Source: Streptomyces erythrochromogenes (GTDB taxonomy: Bacteria; Actinomycetota; Actinomycetes; Streptomycetales; Streptomycetaceae). From it: DNA of 64,000 nt. The notes under the pieces are model-generated. The model ran no database searches. It was not told the origin of the DNA and saw only the letters and a list, made by a program, of their open reading frames with translations. Position 1 is the first letter of the stretch. Every line of letters begins with the position of its first letter. Below are positions 32,923 to 41,318 of this stretch, piece after piece. The stretch is from the NCBI RefSeq assembly GCF_036170895.1, contig NZ_CP108036.1, positions 4,591,501-4,655,500 of the forward strand. Direction: 5' to 3'. Both the position numbers and the translations under genes were made by a program.

Positions 32923-33786
32923 CTACGGGAAGGTGAGCGCGCCCGGCGCGATGGCCGGTACCAGTCCCTCGGCCGCCGCCCGCGTCAGCAGCCCGCGCAC
33001 CGCCGCGTAGCCGGAGTCGCCCAGGTCCGCCGTGAACTCGTTGACGTACAGCCCGATGTGCTGGTCGGCCACGGCCGGGTCCAGCTCCTGCGCGTGCGCG
33101 CGGACGTACGGGCGGGAGGCCTGCGGGTCGTCCCAGGCCATCCGGACCGAGGCGCGCGCCGACGCGGCCAGCGCGCGCAGCCGCTCCGCGCCCAGCGACC
33201 GCTTGGCGATGATCGCGCCGAGCGGGATCGGCAGGCCGGTCGTGGACTCCCAGTGCTCGCCCATGTCGGCCAGGCAGTGCAGCCCGTACTCCTGATAGGT
33301 GAACCGGGCCTCGTGGATGACCAGTCCGGCGTCCACCCGGCCGTCGCGGACCGCCGGCATGATCTCGTGGAACGGCAGGACGACCACCTTGCCGACGCCC
33401 TCCGGCAGCACGTCGGCCGCCCACAGCCGGAACAGCAGGTAGGCGGTGGAGCGCTCGCTCGGCACCGCGACCGTCCTGCCCGCCAGGTCCAGACCCGGCT
33501 CGCGGGTCAGCACCAGCGGGCCGCAGCCGCGCCCGAGGGCACCGCCGCACGGCAGCAGCGCGTACTCCTCCAGCACCCACGGCAGCACCGCGTACGACAC
33601 CTTCAGCACGTCCAGCTCACCGCGCTCGGCCATGCCGTTGGTGATGTCGATGTCCGCGAAGGTGACGTCCAGGGCCGGCGCGCCCGGCACCCGGCCGTGC
33701 GCCCACGCGTCGAAGACGAACGTGTCGTTCGGGCAGGGCGAATAGGCGATCTTCAGCGGTTCAGCTTCGACCACGGTGTTGCTCAT
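32923..33786 (-). CDS. mqnD: 1,4-dihydroxy-6-naphthoate synthase MqnD
   Basis: A 287-residue enzyme of the futalosine menaquinone pathway. It converts cyclic dehypoxanthinyl futalosine to 1,4-dihydroxy-6-naphthoate. Family marks are LKIAYSPCPNDTFVFDAWAH, DVTFADIDITNGMAERGELD, EYALLPCGGALGRGCGPLVL and ARFTYQEYGLHCLADMGEHW. It has a periplasmic-binding-protein-like fold but no signal peptide. ATG 33786 starts inside the end of the preceding mqnB gene, so the two are translationally coupled. Confidence 0.94.
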   Translation of the reverse strand: MSNTVVEAEPLKIAYSPCPNDTFVFDAWAHGRVPGAPALDVTFADIDITNGMAERGELDVLKVSYAVLPWVLEEYALLPCGGALGRGCGPLVLTREPGLDLAGRTVAVPSERSTAYLLFRLWAADVLPEGVGKVVVLPFHEIMPAVRDGRVDAGLVIHEARFTYQEYGLHCLADMGEHWESTTGLPIPLGAIIAKRSLGAERLRALAASARASVRMAWDDPQASRPYVRAHAQELDPAVADQHIGLYVNEFTADLGDSGYAAVRGLLTRAAAEGLVPAIAPGALTFP

Positions 33787-34498
33787 GGCGTTCTCCCCAG
33801 TTCGCGAGTACGGGCCCCAGTACGCGGAAGCCCTCGGCGAGCGCCGCCAGCGCGTCCCCGATCCGCCAGGCGGCACGGTCGCGCGGCCCCACGGCGTTGG
33901 ACACGGCGCGGATCTCCAGTACGGGCAGCCCGTGCGCGGCGGCGGCCTCCGCGACCCCGAAGCCCTCCATGGCCTCGGCCCCGGCCATCGGATGCCGGGC
34001 CGCGAGAGCGGCCGCCCCGTCGGCGGTCCCGGTCACGGTGGAGACGGTCAGCACGGGCGCCAGCAGCGCCCCGGTCGCCTCGGCGGCCCGGGCGGCCAGC
34101 TCGGCGGGCGGCAGGTGCACACTGCGCCCGAAGCCCAGCGACGCCACGTCGACGAACCCGTCGGGGGTCTGCGCCCCCAGGTCTGCCGCGACGATCGCAT
34201 CGGCGACCACGAGGGAACCGACCGGTGCGGCGGGCGCGAACCCGCCGCCGATGCCGGCGCTGACGACGAGCCCGTATTCGGCGAGGGCCAGCGCCGTGGC
34301 GGTGCCCGCGGCGGCCGCCGCCGGACCGACGCCGCCGACGAGCACGTCGAAGGCGATGCCCGGCAGGTCCCGGCGGGTGATGGGGTAACTGCCGGGAAGT
34401 GTGCGCGGCTCAGGGCCGGGACTGTCCGGATGAGGGGTCAGACCGGTGAGGACGGAGTCCGACTCCGCCCCCACCGCCGTCACGACGAGCGCGCGCAC
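33761..34498 (-). CDS. mqnB: Futalosine hydrolase MqnB
   Basis: A 245-residue nucleoside phosphorylase-fold enzyme that removes hypoxanthine from futalosine. Marks are VLVGGVGPAAAAAGTATALA, SAGIGGGFAPAAPVGSLVVA and MAGAEAMEGFGVAEAAAAHG, with the ME-type nucleoside contact, and EIRAVSNAVGPRDR. GTG 34498 begins the family sequence. It precedes mqnD with a 26-base overlap. Other mqn genes (A, C, E) are not in the window. Confidence 0.92.
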   Translation of the reverse strand: MRALVVTAVGAESDSVLTGLTPHPDSPGPEPRTLPGSYPITRRDLPGIAFDVLVGGVGPAAAAAGTATALALAEYGLVVSAGIGGGFAPAAPVGSLVVADAIVAADLGAQTPDGFVDVASLGFGRSVHLPPAELAARAAEATGALLAPVLTVSTVTGTADGAAALAARHPMAGAEAMEGFGVAEAAAAHGLPVLEIRAVSNAVGPRDRAAWRIGDALAALAEGFRVLGPVLANWGERHEQHRGRS

Positions 34499-34511
34499 CG
34501 GTGTCGTCCGG

Positions 34512-35000
34512 TTACTTGAGCTTGAGGTTGTAGGACCAGACGGCGAGCGGCTTGCCGGCCGCGTCGATCTGCAGGAACGCCAGCTTCTTCGAGGTCGGGG
34601 CCTCGCCCTGGCCGCCCGTCGCGAAGACGTCGGCGCCCGGGAAGCTGCGGTACGTGTTCGACGAGGGCTCGGTGATCGGCTGGCCGTCGAGCACCGCCGA
34701 CCAGCGCTTGCCGTCCTCGACGATCTCCGGCTCGACACCGAGCCGCAGCGTGTCGCCACGGCCGTACTCGATGGTCTTGGGGTTCTTCAGGTTCGTGAGG
34801 CACTCCTGGACCTCGTCCACGGAGAGCTCCTTGCCGTCGTTGTGGCAAGAGGCCTCGGCGGACACCGACTCGCTGCCGACCGTCACGGTCGCGAGCGGGG
34901 TCGGCTTGTCGCAGGCGGAGAGGAGGAGGAGGCCGGCGGACACGGCTCCGAGGGCCGCGACGCTGCGGCGGGCCCTACCCGAGAAAAGCGGTGCGGTCAT
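34512..35000 (-). CDS. DUF2771 family lipoprotein
   Basis: A 162-residue exported lipoprotein. The lipobox LLSAC puts the acylated cysteine at residue 30, after a signal AALGAVSAGLLL. The mature part (TPLATVTVGSESVSAEASCH, then RLGVEPEIVEDGKRWSAVLD) matches DUF2771, an actinobacterial family of unknown function. It sits 13 bp upstream of mqnB and may share its transcript. Confidence 0.85.
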   Translation of the reverse strand: MTAPLFSGRARRSVAALGAVSAGLLLLSACDKPTPLATVTVGSESVSAEASCHNDGKELSVDEVQECLTNLKNPKTIEYGRGDTLRLGVEPEIVEDGKRWSAVLDGQPITEPSSNTYRSFPGADVFATGGQGEAPTSKKLAFLQIDAAGKPLAVWSYNLKLK

Positions 35001-35152
35001 GAGCCGAAGGCTATCGGGCCCCTGGGCTGCGCCGCTGCACGGGGTCCCGCGGGCCTGCGGCGTGGCTCCCGCCGGGGTGACCGTTCGGCCCGGGCGCGCC
35101 GCCGTTCGGCTCCCGCCCGGGTGAACCTTTCGGACCGGGCGCGCCGCCGTTG

Positions 35153-35210
35153 CGGGGGCGCTGCCCCCGGGCCCCCGGGCCCCCGCGCCTCGGACGCCGG
35201 CGGGGCCGGG
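35153..35210 (+). repeat. GC-rich stem-loop repeat, copy E
   Basis: CGGGGGCGCTGCCCCCGGG, then a duplicated CCCCCGGG, then CCCCCGCGCCTCGGACGCC and GGCGGGGCCGG. It lies just beyond the stop of the MFS gene at 35233, in the 230-bp gap before the DUF2771 gene. Confidence 0.8.
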
Positions 35211-35232
35211 CCTGTGCGTCGGGGGCGAGGGG

Positions 35233-36609
35233 TCAAGCGACCCGGGGGCGGGAGGTGCGCTGCTGGGGGTGGTGGCGGGGGGCCGAGATGACGCCGCGGA
35301 CGGCCATCGTCGCGCCCATCGCGACGATCGCCGCCGCCACCCACATGCCCAGTACGCCGTTCAGCGGCAGCACGATGCCGATCGCCCCGCCCAGCACCCA
35401 CGCCACCTGGAGCAGCGTCTCCGAACGGGCGAACGCGGAGGTCCGCACCGCCTCCGGCACGTCCCGCTGGATCATCGCGTCCAGCGACAGCTTGGCCAGC
35501 GCCTGGCAGAAGCCCGCCGTCGCGGCCAGCACCGCCACGAACAGCCCGCTGAAGAAGACGGCCGCCAGCACCGCCACGCCGAGCGTCACGCACAGCACCG
35601 ACGCGATGATCGCCTCCGGCGCCCGCGCCCGCAGCCACGCGCCCACCGCCGTGCCGCAGGCGTTGCCGACACCCGCCGACACGCCCACGATGCCCAGCGA
35701 CACCGCCGCGCTCTGCCCCGCCAGCGGATGCTCCCGCAGCAGGAACGCCAGGAAGAAGATCAGGAACCCGGACAGCCCGCGCATCGCCGCGTTCGCCAGC
35801 AGCCCGCACAGCACGCTCCGGCTCACCGTCCGCAGCCCGGGCCGCTTCGAGTGCGCCTCGTGCGTCGACAGCCGGGCGCGCCGCTCGCCCTTCGCCTCGT
35901 CCACCTTGTGCGGCAGCGTGAACGCCGCGAAGGTGCCGCACAAGAAGACGACGCAGGCCCCGTACAGCGGCCACTGCGGCCCGATCGAGTTCAGTCCGGC
36001 GGCGACCGGCGCCGCCGCGCCCGTGGCCAGCAGACCGGCCAGCGTGACCCGGGAGTTCGCCTTGACGAGTGAGAAATTCGGCGGGAGGAGCCGGGGCACC
36101 ACTGCGCTGCGCACCACCCCGTACGACTTGGACGCCACCAGCACGCCCAGCGCCGCCGGATACAGCTGCAGCCCCCCAGTGGCCACCGCGCCCGACATCA
36201 TCACCGCGAGGAGCGCCCGCGCCAGCATCGCCGCCGCCATCGAGGCCCTGCGGCCGTGCGGCAGCCGGTCCAGCAGCGGACCGATCACCGGGGCCAGCAC
36301 GGTGAAGGGCGCCATCGTGATCGCCAGGTACAGGGCCACCCGGCCCCGCGCCTCGTCCGTGGGCACCGAGAAGAACACCGTCGACGCCAGCGCCACCGTG
36401 ATCATCATGTCGCCCGCGCCGTTGATCGCGTGCAGCTCGATCAGCTTGCCCAGGCCCGACTCGCCCGCCCCGTGCGCGTGCGTGGCCCGCCGGATCCCCT
36501 TGGCCGGACCGGTGATCGGACGGTGCAGGGCACGCCCGACAGCCCGGCCGGCCCGCCTGGCCGGTCCCGAGCCGTCGTCGGACGACCGTACGGGTGCCAC
36601 ACTCGACAT
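35233..36609 (-). CDS. MFS transporter
   Basis: A 458-residue major facilitator with a ~50-residue basic cytoplasmic N-terminus (GRALHRPITGPAKGIRRATH) before the first helix. Twelve membrane segments can be traced, from MMITVALASTVFFSV to MWVAAAIVAMGATMAVRGVI. A conserved-type loop GPLLDRLPHGRRASMAAAM follows helix 2. It lacks obvious drug-class motifs. Substrate unknown. It is divergent from the DUF3027 gene across 328 bp. Confidence 0.85.
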   Translation of the reverse strand: MSSVAPVRSSDDGSGPARRAGRAVGRALHRPITGPAKGIRRATHAHGAGESGLGKLIELHAINGAGDMMITVALASTVFFSVPTDEARGRVALYLAITMAPFTVLAPVIGPLLDRLPHGRRASMAAAMLARALLAVMMSGAVATGGLQLYPAALGVLVASKSYGVVRSAVVPRLLPPNFSLVKANSRVTLAGLLATGAAAPVAAGLNSIGPQWPLYGACVVFLCGTFAAFTLPHKVDEAKGERRARLSTHEAHSKRPGLRTVSRSVLCGLLANAAMRGLSGFLIFFLAFLLREHPLAGQSAAVSLGIVGVSAGVGNACGTAVGAWLRARAPEAIIASVLCVTLGVAVLAAVFFSGLFVAVLAATAGFCQALAKLSLDAMIQRDVPEAVRTSAFARSETLLQVAWVLGGAIGIVLPLNGVLGMWVAAAIVAMGATMAVRGVISAPRHHPQQRTSRPRVA

Positions 36610-36937
36610 AGTGCCCCACCCGGCCCCCACGGGGAGCCTCCCGGCGCGTCGTGGAACCGGCGGCTTGTCCGCGAATCGGACCTTGCATGTGTGCCCAGGG
36701 CTTAAGAGGAGGTAGCGTGCGTAGCGCGCCACCGGCGGTTGCTCCTGGCCGCGCGCCTCTTCGTGATCCCGCAGAATGGATCGCAGTGAGGTGCGCCCGG
36801 AGTCCGATCGGGTGCGGACGTCGACGCGGCCCTCTGGTCCGCTCCGCCCGCGCCTCGTACGGACAGCACCACCGGGTCGTTGTGGACGACAGTACGGACG
36901 GCGCACACGTGAGACGGCGTAGGAGAGAACGAGACCA

Positions 36938-37861
36938 GTGAGTGCTGCGACGACGCGAAGCCGTACCCCGCGTACCCCCGACCGCCTCTGCGTCGAGGCG
37001 GTGGAACTGGCCCGCGCGGCCGCCGAGGAGGCAGCCTTCCCCGGTGTGGTGGGCGCCCACGTCTCCGCCGTGGCGGAGGGCGACCGCGTCGTCACCCATT
37101 TCTTCGAGTCCAAGGAACCGGGATACCGCGGCTGGCGCTGGGCCGTCACCGTGGCCCGCGCCTCCCGCGCCAAGAACGTCACCCTCGACGAAACGGTGCT
37201 GCTCCCCGGCGACGACGCCCTGCTGGCCCCCGAGTGGGTGCCGTGGAGCGAGCGGCTGCGCCCCGGCGACATGGGCCCCGGCGACCTGCTGCCCACCGAG
37301 GCCGACGACCTGCGGCTGGAGCCGGGCTGGTCGGGCGAGGACGCCCCGCCGCCGAACTCCGTGGTCTCCACCGAGATGGCCGAGCTCGTCGAGGCCGAGG
37401 ACGCCGACGTCACCGACCGCGTGACCGTCCCGGTCCGCGGCTCCATCACGGCGGTCGCCGAGGAGCTCGGCATGCGCCGGGCGCGCGTGCTCTCCCGCTA
37501 CGGGCTGCACAGCGCGGCCGACCGTTGGGACGAGTCCTTCGGCGCGAAGACCCCGATGGCGCAGGCCGCCCCCGCGTCCTGTGTCTCCTGCGGCTTCCTC
37601 GTCGCCGTCGGCGGCTCGCTCGGCCAGGCCTTCGGCGTCTGCGCGAACGAGTTCAGCCCGGCCGACGGCCGCCTGGTGTCGCTGTCCTACGGCTGCGGCG
37701 GCCACTCCGAGGCCGCGGTCATGCCGGCGCCGCCGAGGCCGGCCCCGCCGGTCCTCGACTCGATGGCCTCCGACGAGTTCGTCCTGCGGCCGGCCGCCGA
37801 CACGGGCTCGGTCCCGGTCCCGGACGCCCAGGCCGCGGATCTGGACCTCGGCCACTCGTAA
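36938..37861 (+). CDS. DUF3027 family protein
   Basis: A 307-residue protein of DUF3027, found across actinobacteria. Typical stretches are RLCVEAVELARAAAEEA, ESKEPGYRGWRWAVTVARAS, GDDALLAPEWVPWSERLRPG and a helical part VAEELGMRRARVLSRYGLHS. A C-terminal Cys cluster (ASCVSCGF, VCANEFS, SYGCGGHSEA) probably binds zinc. No function is established. The 328-bp gap upstream holds only a weak overlapping reading frame, which I rejected. Confidence 0.88.
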   Translation: MSAATTRSRTPRTPDRLCVEAVELARAAAEEAAFPGVVGAHVSAVAEGDRVVTHFFESKEPGYRGWRWAVTVARASRAKNVTLDETVLLPGDDALLAPEWVPWSERLRPGDMGPGDLLPTEADDLRLEPGWSGEDAPPPNSVVSTEMAELVEAEDADVTDRVTVPVRGSITAVAEELGMRRARVLSRYGLHSAADRWDESFGAKTPMAQAAPASCVSCGFLVAVGGSLGQAFGVCANEFSPADGRLVSLSYGCGGHSEAAVMPAPPRPAPPVLDSMASDEFVLRPAADTGSVPVPDAQAADLDLGHS

Positions 37862-37914
37862 CCCGTACGGGGGCCTGCGGGCCCGCCGGAGGGAGTACGG
37901 GCCCCTCCGCGCCG

Positions 37915-38940
37915 TCAGTCCCGCGCGCGGCGGCGGAAGAGGCGCTTGGCAGCGAAGACCAGGACCAGACCGCCCGCCAGGACCAGGGCGCCCTTGCCGA
38001 AGCTGCCCGTCGGCTCCGGCGAGGTCGCCGCGTCCGGCGGCGACCCGGGCTGCGGCGAGGCCGAACCGCCGGGCGAGGAGGCCGCGGCCACCGGGACCGC
38101 GATCACCCGGCTGCTCGCGCCCTCCGAGCCGAACATGAGCGTGGAGCCGTCCGACGTGTACGTCACCGACTCCGCCTGCCCCTGCCACGGCGCGTCCACC
38201 CGCTCGCCCTCGCCCTCCGGCCGGCCGTCCTTCCACGGGTACGCCCGGGCGGTGAAGTAGCCGCGCAGCGTCAGCCGGTTCCCGTCCGGGGAGAACGCGC
38301 CGTCCGTCACCCACGGGACGTCGGCGACCCGCCGGAAGACGTTGGCCCCGCCCGTCGACAGCTCCGCGGGACCCTCGTACAGGCCGCCCTTGCTCTCGTT
38401 CTTGCTCGCGATGTACACGCGGCCCGTCACCGGATGGACCATCAGGGACTCGGCGTCGCGCGGCCCGTCCTCGTACCGCACCGTGAACTGCGTTGCCTTG
38501 AGCGTGACATCACCCAGTTGCCGCGGCTCCTGGAAGCGGTAGATCCACACGTGGTCCCAGGTGCCGCCCCGGTTGTCGCCGATGTCCCCGACGTACAGCT
38601 GCCCGTCCGGACCCAGCGAGATCGCCTCCACGTCGCGCGGCCGGCCGATCCCCGTCAGCGTCACCCGGGCCACCGTGTTGCCGGTGGCCGAGTCCACCCC
38701 GTAGACGTACGGGCCGTCCTCGCTGTCGTTGTGCGTCCAGTAGACGCCCGGATGGACGCGGCTGGCCGCCAGCCCGCTCGACTCCTTGATCCTCGGATCG
38801 GAGATGGTGAACGAGGACGACCCGGGGGACTGCGCGGCGGATGCCGTGCCCGGCAGCACGGCGGCGACGACGGCGGCGGCGAGGGCGGTCGCGGTGGCGG
38901 TGGTCGCGAGGGCGGCGGCGGACGGCAGGGGCAGGCGCAT
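37915..38940 (-). CDS. Surface-anchored beta-propeller protein
   Basis: A 341-residue exported protein: signal peptide of ~36 residues ending TASAA, a propeller-like domain with IKESSGLAASRVHPGVYWTH, EAISLGPDGQLYVGDIGDNR and ESLMVHPVTGRVYIASKNES, then a Pro/Ser stalk and a C-terminal helix (ALVLAGGLVLVFAAK) with a basic tail RLFRRRARD. The repeats look like those of secreted NHL/SdiA-regulated-type propellers. The end is a plain membrane anchor; I see no LPxTG sortase signal. Role unknown. Confidence 0.78.
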   Translation of the reverse strand: MRLPLPSAAALATTATATALAAAVVAAVLPGTASAAQSPGSSSFTISDPRIKESSGLAASRVHPGVYWTHNDSEDGPYVYGVDSATGNTVARVTLTGIGRPRDVEAISLGPDGQLYVGDIGDNRGGTWDHVWIYRFQEPRQLGDVTLKATQFTVRYEDGPRDAESLMVHPVTGRVYIASKNESKGGLYEGPAELSTGGANVFRRVADVPWVTDGAFSPDGNRLTLRGYFTARAYPWKDGRPEGEGERVDAPWQGQAESVTYTSDGSTLMFGSEGASSRVIAVPVAAASSPGGSASPQPGSPPDAATSPEPTGSFGKGALVLAGGLVLVFAAKRLFRRRARD

Positions 38941-39016
38941 CCTCCCAGCCTGCCAGTACGTGCCGCGTGTCCGGCGTCACAGGGGTTTCTGTCGCGCGAT
39001 CCGCGATGATGACCGG

Positions 39017-39709
39017 ATGCGTTTCATGTTCGTCGGCGACTCCATGACCATCGGACGCGCCGGCGACTACACCTGGCGCTACCGGATGTGGCAGCACCTC
39101 AACTCGACCTTCGGCGGCCCCTACCGCATCGTCGGCCCGCGCTGCGAGGTCTACGACACCGCCGCCGACGCGCCCGTCAGCCACGAGTACGCCGACCCGG
39201 GATTCCCGGAGCACGCCCGCCGCCACCTGGCCGGCTGGGGCGAGGGCTGGCAGCACATGGCGCCCGTCATGGGCGAGACCGTCGCCGCACACCGCCCGGA
39301 CGTCCTGCTGGTCTCCCTGGGGCTGATCGACCTCGGCTTCTACACCGACGCCGAGCAGACCGCCGACAACGTCCGCCGCTTCACAGCCGGAGCCCGCTCC
39401 GCCCACCCCGGCGTCCGCATGGTGCTGCTGCCGGTCATCCCGAACAGCCGCGCCGAGGAGGACGCCCCGTTCGCGGCCGAGGTGGCCCGCTTCAACGAGC
39501 TCCTCGCCAAGGCCGTGGCCGACCTCACCTCGGACGCCTCGCCGATCCTGCTGGCAGCGCGCCCGGCCTCGTACGACATCCACCGGGACACCTACGACGG
39601 CACCCACCCCAACGCCTCCGGCGAGCACCGGCTGGCGGGGGAGTTCGCCGCGGTCCTGCACCAGGCCTGGGGCATCGGCGGCCCCTACCGCCCCGAGCGC
39701 GGCGCGTAA
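39017..39709 (+). CDS. SGNH/GDSL hydrolase
   Basis: A 230-residue esterase-type hydrolase. Block I is FVGDSMTIG with nucleophile Ser9, and the C-terminal block is DGTHPNASGEHRLA with the Asp-x-x-His pair. The middle shows LLVSLGLIDLGFYTD in place of the usual GxND, so the block III asparagine is not obvious. No signal peptide is visible. Substrate unknown, likely an ester or acylated carbohydrate. Confidence 0.82.
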   Translation: MRFMFVGDSMTIGRAGDYTWRYRMWQHLNSTFGGPYRIVGPRCEVYDTAADAPVSHEYADPGFPEHARRHLAGWGEGWQHMAPVMGETVAAHRPDVLLVSLGLIDLGFYTDAEQTADNVRRFTAGARSAHPGVRMVLLPVIPNSRAEEDAPFAAEVARFNELLAKAVADLTSDASPILLAARPASYDIHRDTYDGTHPNASGEHRLAGEFAAVLHQAWGIGGPYRPERGA

Positions 39710-39730
39710 CACACCATTCACGAACGGGTC

Positions 39731-39769
39731 TTGCTTCGAGTGCACTCGAAGCAGTTGGCTAGTGCCCCA
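39731..39769 (+). promoter_or_regulatory. MerR-type promoter with perfect 20-bp palindrome
   Basis: GCTTCGAGTGCACTCGAAGC (39733-39752) is a perfect palindrome. It overlaps a -35-like TTGCTT (39731-39736) and ends just before a possible -10 region near TTGGCTAG (39755-39762). Palindrome placement inside a long spacer is typical of MerR-family activators. Transcription would start at or near the ATG at 39769, so the mRNA may be leaderless. Confidence 0.65.
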
Positions 39770-40758
39770 TGAAGTACACACAGCTCGGACGTGCCGGCCT
39801 CAAGGTCAGCCGACTTGTACTCGGCACCATGAACTTCGGACCCCAGACCGGGGAGCCCGAAAGCCACGCGATCATGGATTCCGCCCTCGACGCGGGGATC
39901 AACTTCTTCGACACGGCGAACGTGTACGGGTGGGGCGAGAACAAGGGCCGCACCGAGGAGATCATCGGGACCTGGTTCGCCCAGGGCGGCCGGCGCCGCG
40001 AGAAGACCGTGCTCGCCACCAAGGTCTACGGCTCGATGTCCCGCGAGGGGGACACCTGGCCCAACGAGGACCGCCTGTCGGCGCTGAACATCCGGCGGGC
40101 CGTCGACGCCAGCCTCAAGCGGCTGCAGACCGACTACATCGACCTCTACCAGTTCCACCACGTGGACCGGCGGACCCCCTTCGAGGAGATCTGGCAGGCC
40201 GTCGAGGTCCTCGTCCAGCAGGGCAAGATCCTCTACGTCGGCTCCTCGAACTTCCCCGGCTACAAGATCGCCCAGGCAAACGAGGTCGCGGCGCGCACCG
40301 GGCGGCTCGGCCTGGTCAGCGAACAGTGCATCTACAACCTCGCCGAGCGGCGCGCGGAGATGGAGGTCATCCCGGCCGCCGAGGAGTACGGGCTCGGGGT
40401 CATCCCGTGGTCGCCGCTGCACGGCGGGCTGCTCGGCGGTGTGATCAAGAAGGAGGTCGTCGACGGCCGGCGGGCCTCCGGACGGTCGGCGGACGCCCTC
40501 GCGAACAGCGCGGTGCGCGCGCAGGTGCAGGCGTACGAGGACCTGCTCGACAAGCACGGCCTGGAGCCGGGCGAGGTCGGGCTGGCCTGGCTGCTGACAC
40601 GTCCCGGGGTCACCGGGCCGATCGTGGGGCCGCGCACGCCGGAGCAGCTCGCCTCGGCGCTGCGCGCCGTGGAGCTGGAGCTGGGCGAGGAGGTGCTGGC
40701 CGGGCTGGACGAGGTCTTCCCCGGGCCGGGGCCGTCCCCGGAGGCCTTCGCCTGGTAG
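39769..40758 (+). CDS. Aldo/keto reductase
   Basis: A 329-residue NADPH-dependent aldo/keto reductase. The catalytic tetrad is visible: Asp48 and Tyr53 in FFDTANVYG, Lys85 in LATKVYG, His130 in DLYQFHHVDR. Cofactor contacts are near GSSNFPGYKIAQA and the C-terminal GPRTPEQLASALRAVE. It resembles the YajO/IolS-like subgroup of ~330 residues. No ribosome-binding site precedes the ATG. The palindromic promoter suggests induction by a MerR-type regulator encoded elsewhere. Confidence 0.93.
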   Translation: MKYTQLGRAGLKVSRLVLGTMNFGPQTGEPESHAIMDSALDAGINFFDTANVYGWGENKGRTEEIIGTWFAQGGRRREKTVLATKVYGSMSREGDTWPNEDRLSALNIRRAVDASLKRLQTDYIDLYQFHHVDRRTPFEEIWQAVEVLVQQGKILYVGSSNFPGYKIAQANEVAARTGRLGLVSEQCIYNLAERRAEMEVIPAAEEYGLGVIPWSPLHGGLLGGVIKKEVVDGRRASGRSADALANSAVRAQVQAYEDLLDKHGLEPGEVGLAWLLTRPGVTGPIVGPRTPEQLASALRAVELELGEEVLAGLDEVFPGPGPSPEAFAW

Positions 40759-40770
40759 CCGTCGCCCGGA

Positions 40771-40807
40771 GGCCGCCGCCGGTCGGTACTACTGGCCGGT
40801 GGCGGCC
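40771..40807. terminator. Stem-loop between convergent genes
   Basis: GGCCGCCGCCGG (40771-40782) pairs with CCGGTGGCGGCC (40796-40807) with one wobble. It follows the aldo/keto reductase and overlaps the end of the small peptide gene on the other strand. Confidence 0.55.
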
Positions 40808-40878
40808 GCCACGGCGACGACGAGGAACATCAGCACGAGCACGCCGGCCATCACACGGTTTCTGGTCTTGGGATCCAC
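40789..40878 (-). CDS. 29-residue single-helix membrane peptide
   Basis: GTG 40878 opens a frame encoding MDPKTRNRVM followed by a hydrophobic helix AGVLVLMFLVVAVAAATGQ and a TAG stop. A charged N-terminus then one membrane helix is the pattern of regulatory micro-proteins. I recall near-identical short frames downstream of this kind of locus in other Streptomyces. Third codon positions are nearly all G or C. The ribosome-binding site (AGGCTCG) is weak. Confidence 0.55.
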   Translation of the reverse strand: MDPKTRNRVMAGVLVLMFLVVAVAAATGQ

Positions 40879-40962
40879 CCGTCGAGCCTAACGCGGCAGC
40901 CCCCGCATCGTGGACGCAGGGGCTGTGCCGTGGTGGGTGCGATGCCGGCCGTGGCCGGGCGG

Positions 40963-41106
40963 TCACTGCCAGCTCATGTCGCCGTTCTGCGCGGCGACCG
41001 GGGGCTTCGCGGCGGTGAGCGGGGCGGCGGAGGCGACCGCCGGGGTGCCGAGGACGAGGGCGAGGGCGACGACCGCGGCGGCCTTGAAGATGCGGGTGGA
41101 GTTCAT
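40963..41106 (-). CDS. Small secreted peptide ending in DMSWQ
   Basis: A 47-residue protein with a clear signal peptide: MNSTRIFK, then AAAVVALALVLGTPAVASAA with an A-S-A cleavage site. The predicted mature peptide is about 19 residues (PLTAAKPPVAAQNGDMSWQ). AGGACACCGGAC lies upstream of ATG 41106. No cysteines and no modification motif. Function unknown; a secreted signal or processed surface peptide is possible. Confidence 0.6.
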   Translation of the reverse strand: MNSTRIFKAAAVVALALVLGTPAVASAAPLTAAKPPVAAQNGDMSWQ

Positions 41107-41318
41107 GGTGTCCGGTGTCCTTTCGGGGTGCCGTGAGGCGTGTCGACGGTGGCTTCCCGGTCGGTCCCGCACCCCGCGGTGGCGCTGTCCCTTTCCGGTG
41201 AGACATAGCTAAGCCGCAGCTCAGCGGGGGGAGAAGGGATATCGGCTGGCCCAAACCGTCCGTGGACGGATGAGGACACGGACCGCCCCCGCCCGCGACA
41301 CGACACGACACGACGCCG

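Noticed and set aside
33761..34759. Extended start of mqnB at 34759
   Set aside because: The extra 87 residues overlap the DUF2771 gene antisense-free region on the same strand and show no nucleoside phosphorylase features; GTG 34498 begins the family sequence.
36717..36941. Possible 74-residue gene upstream of DUF3027, with GAGGAGG before GTG 36717 and a GTGA overlap with the next start
   Set aside because: Third codon positions are near-random in the first 20 codons, unlike every real gene here, and the protein is arginine-rich without recognisable features. Possibly leader sequence.
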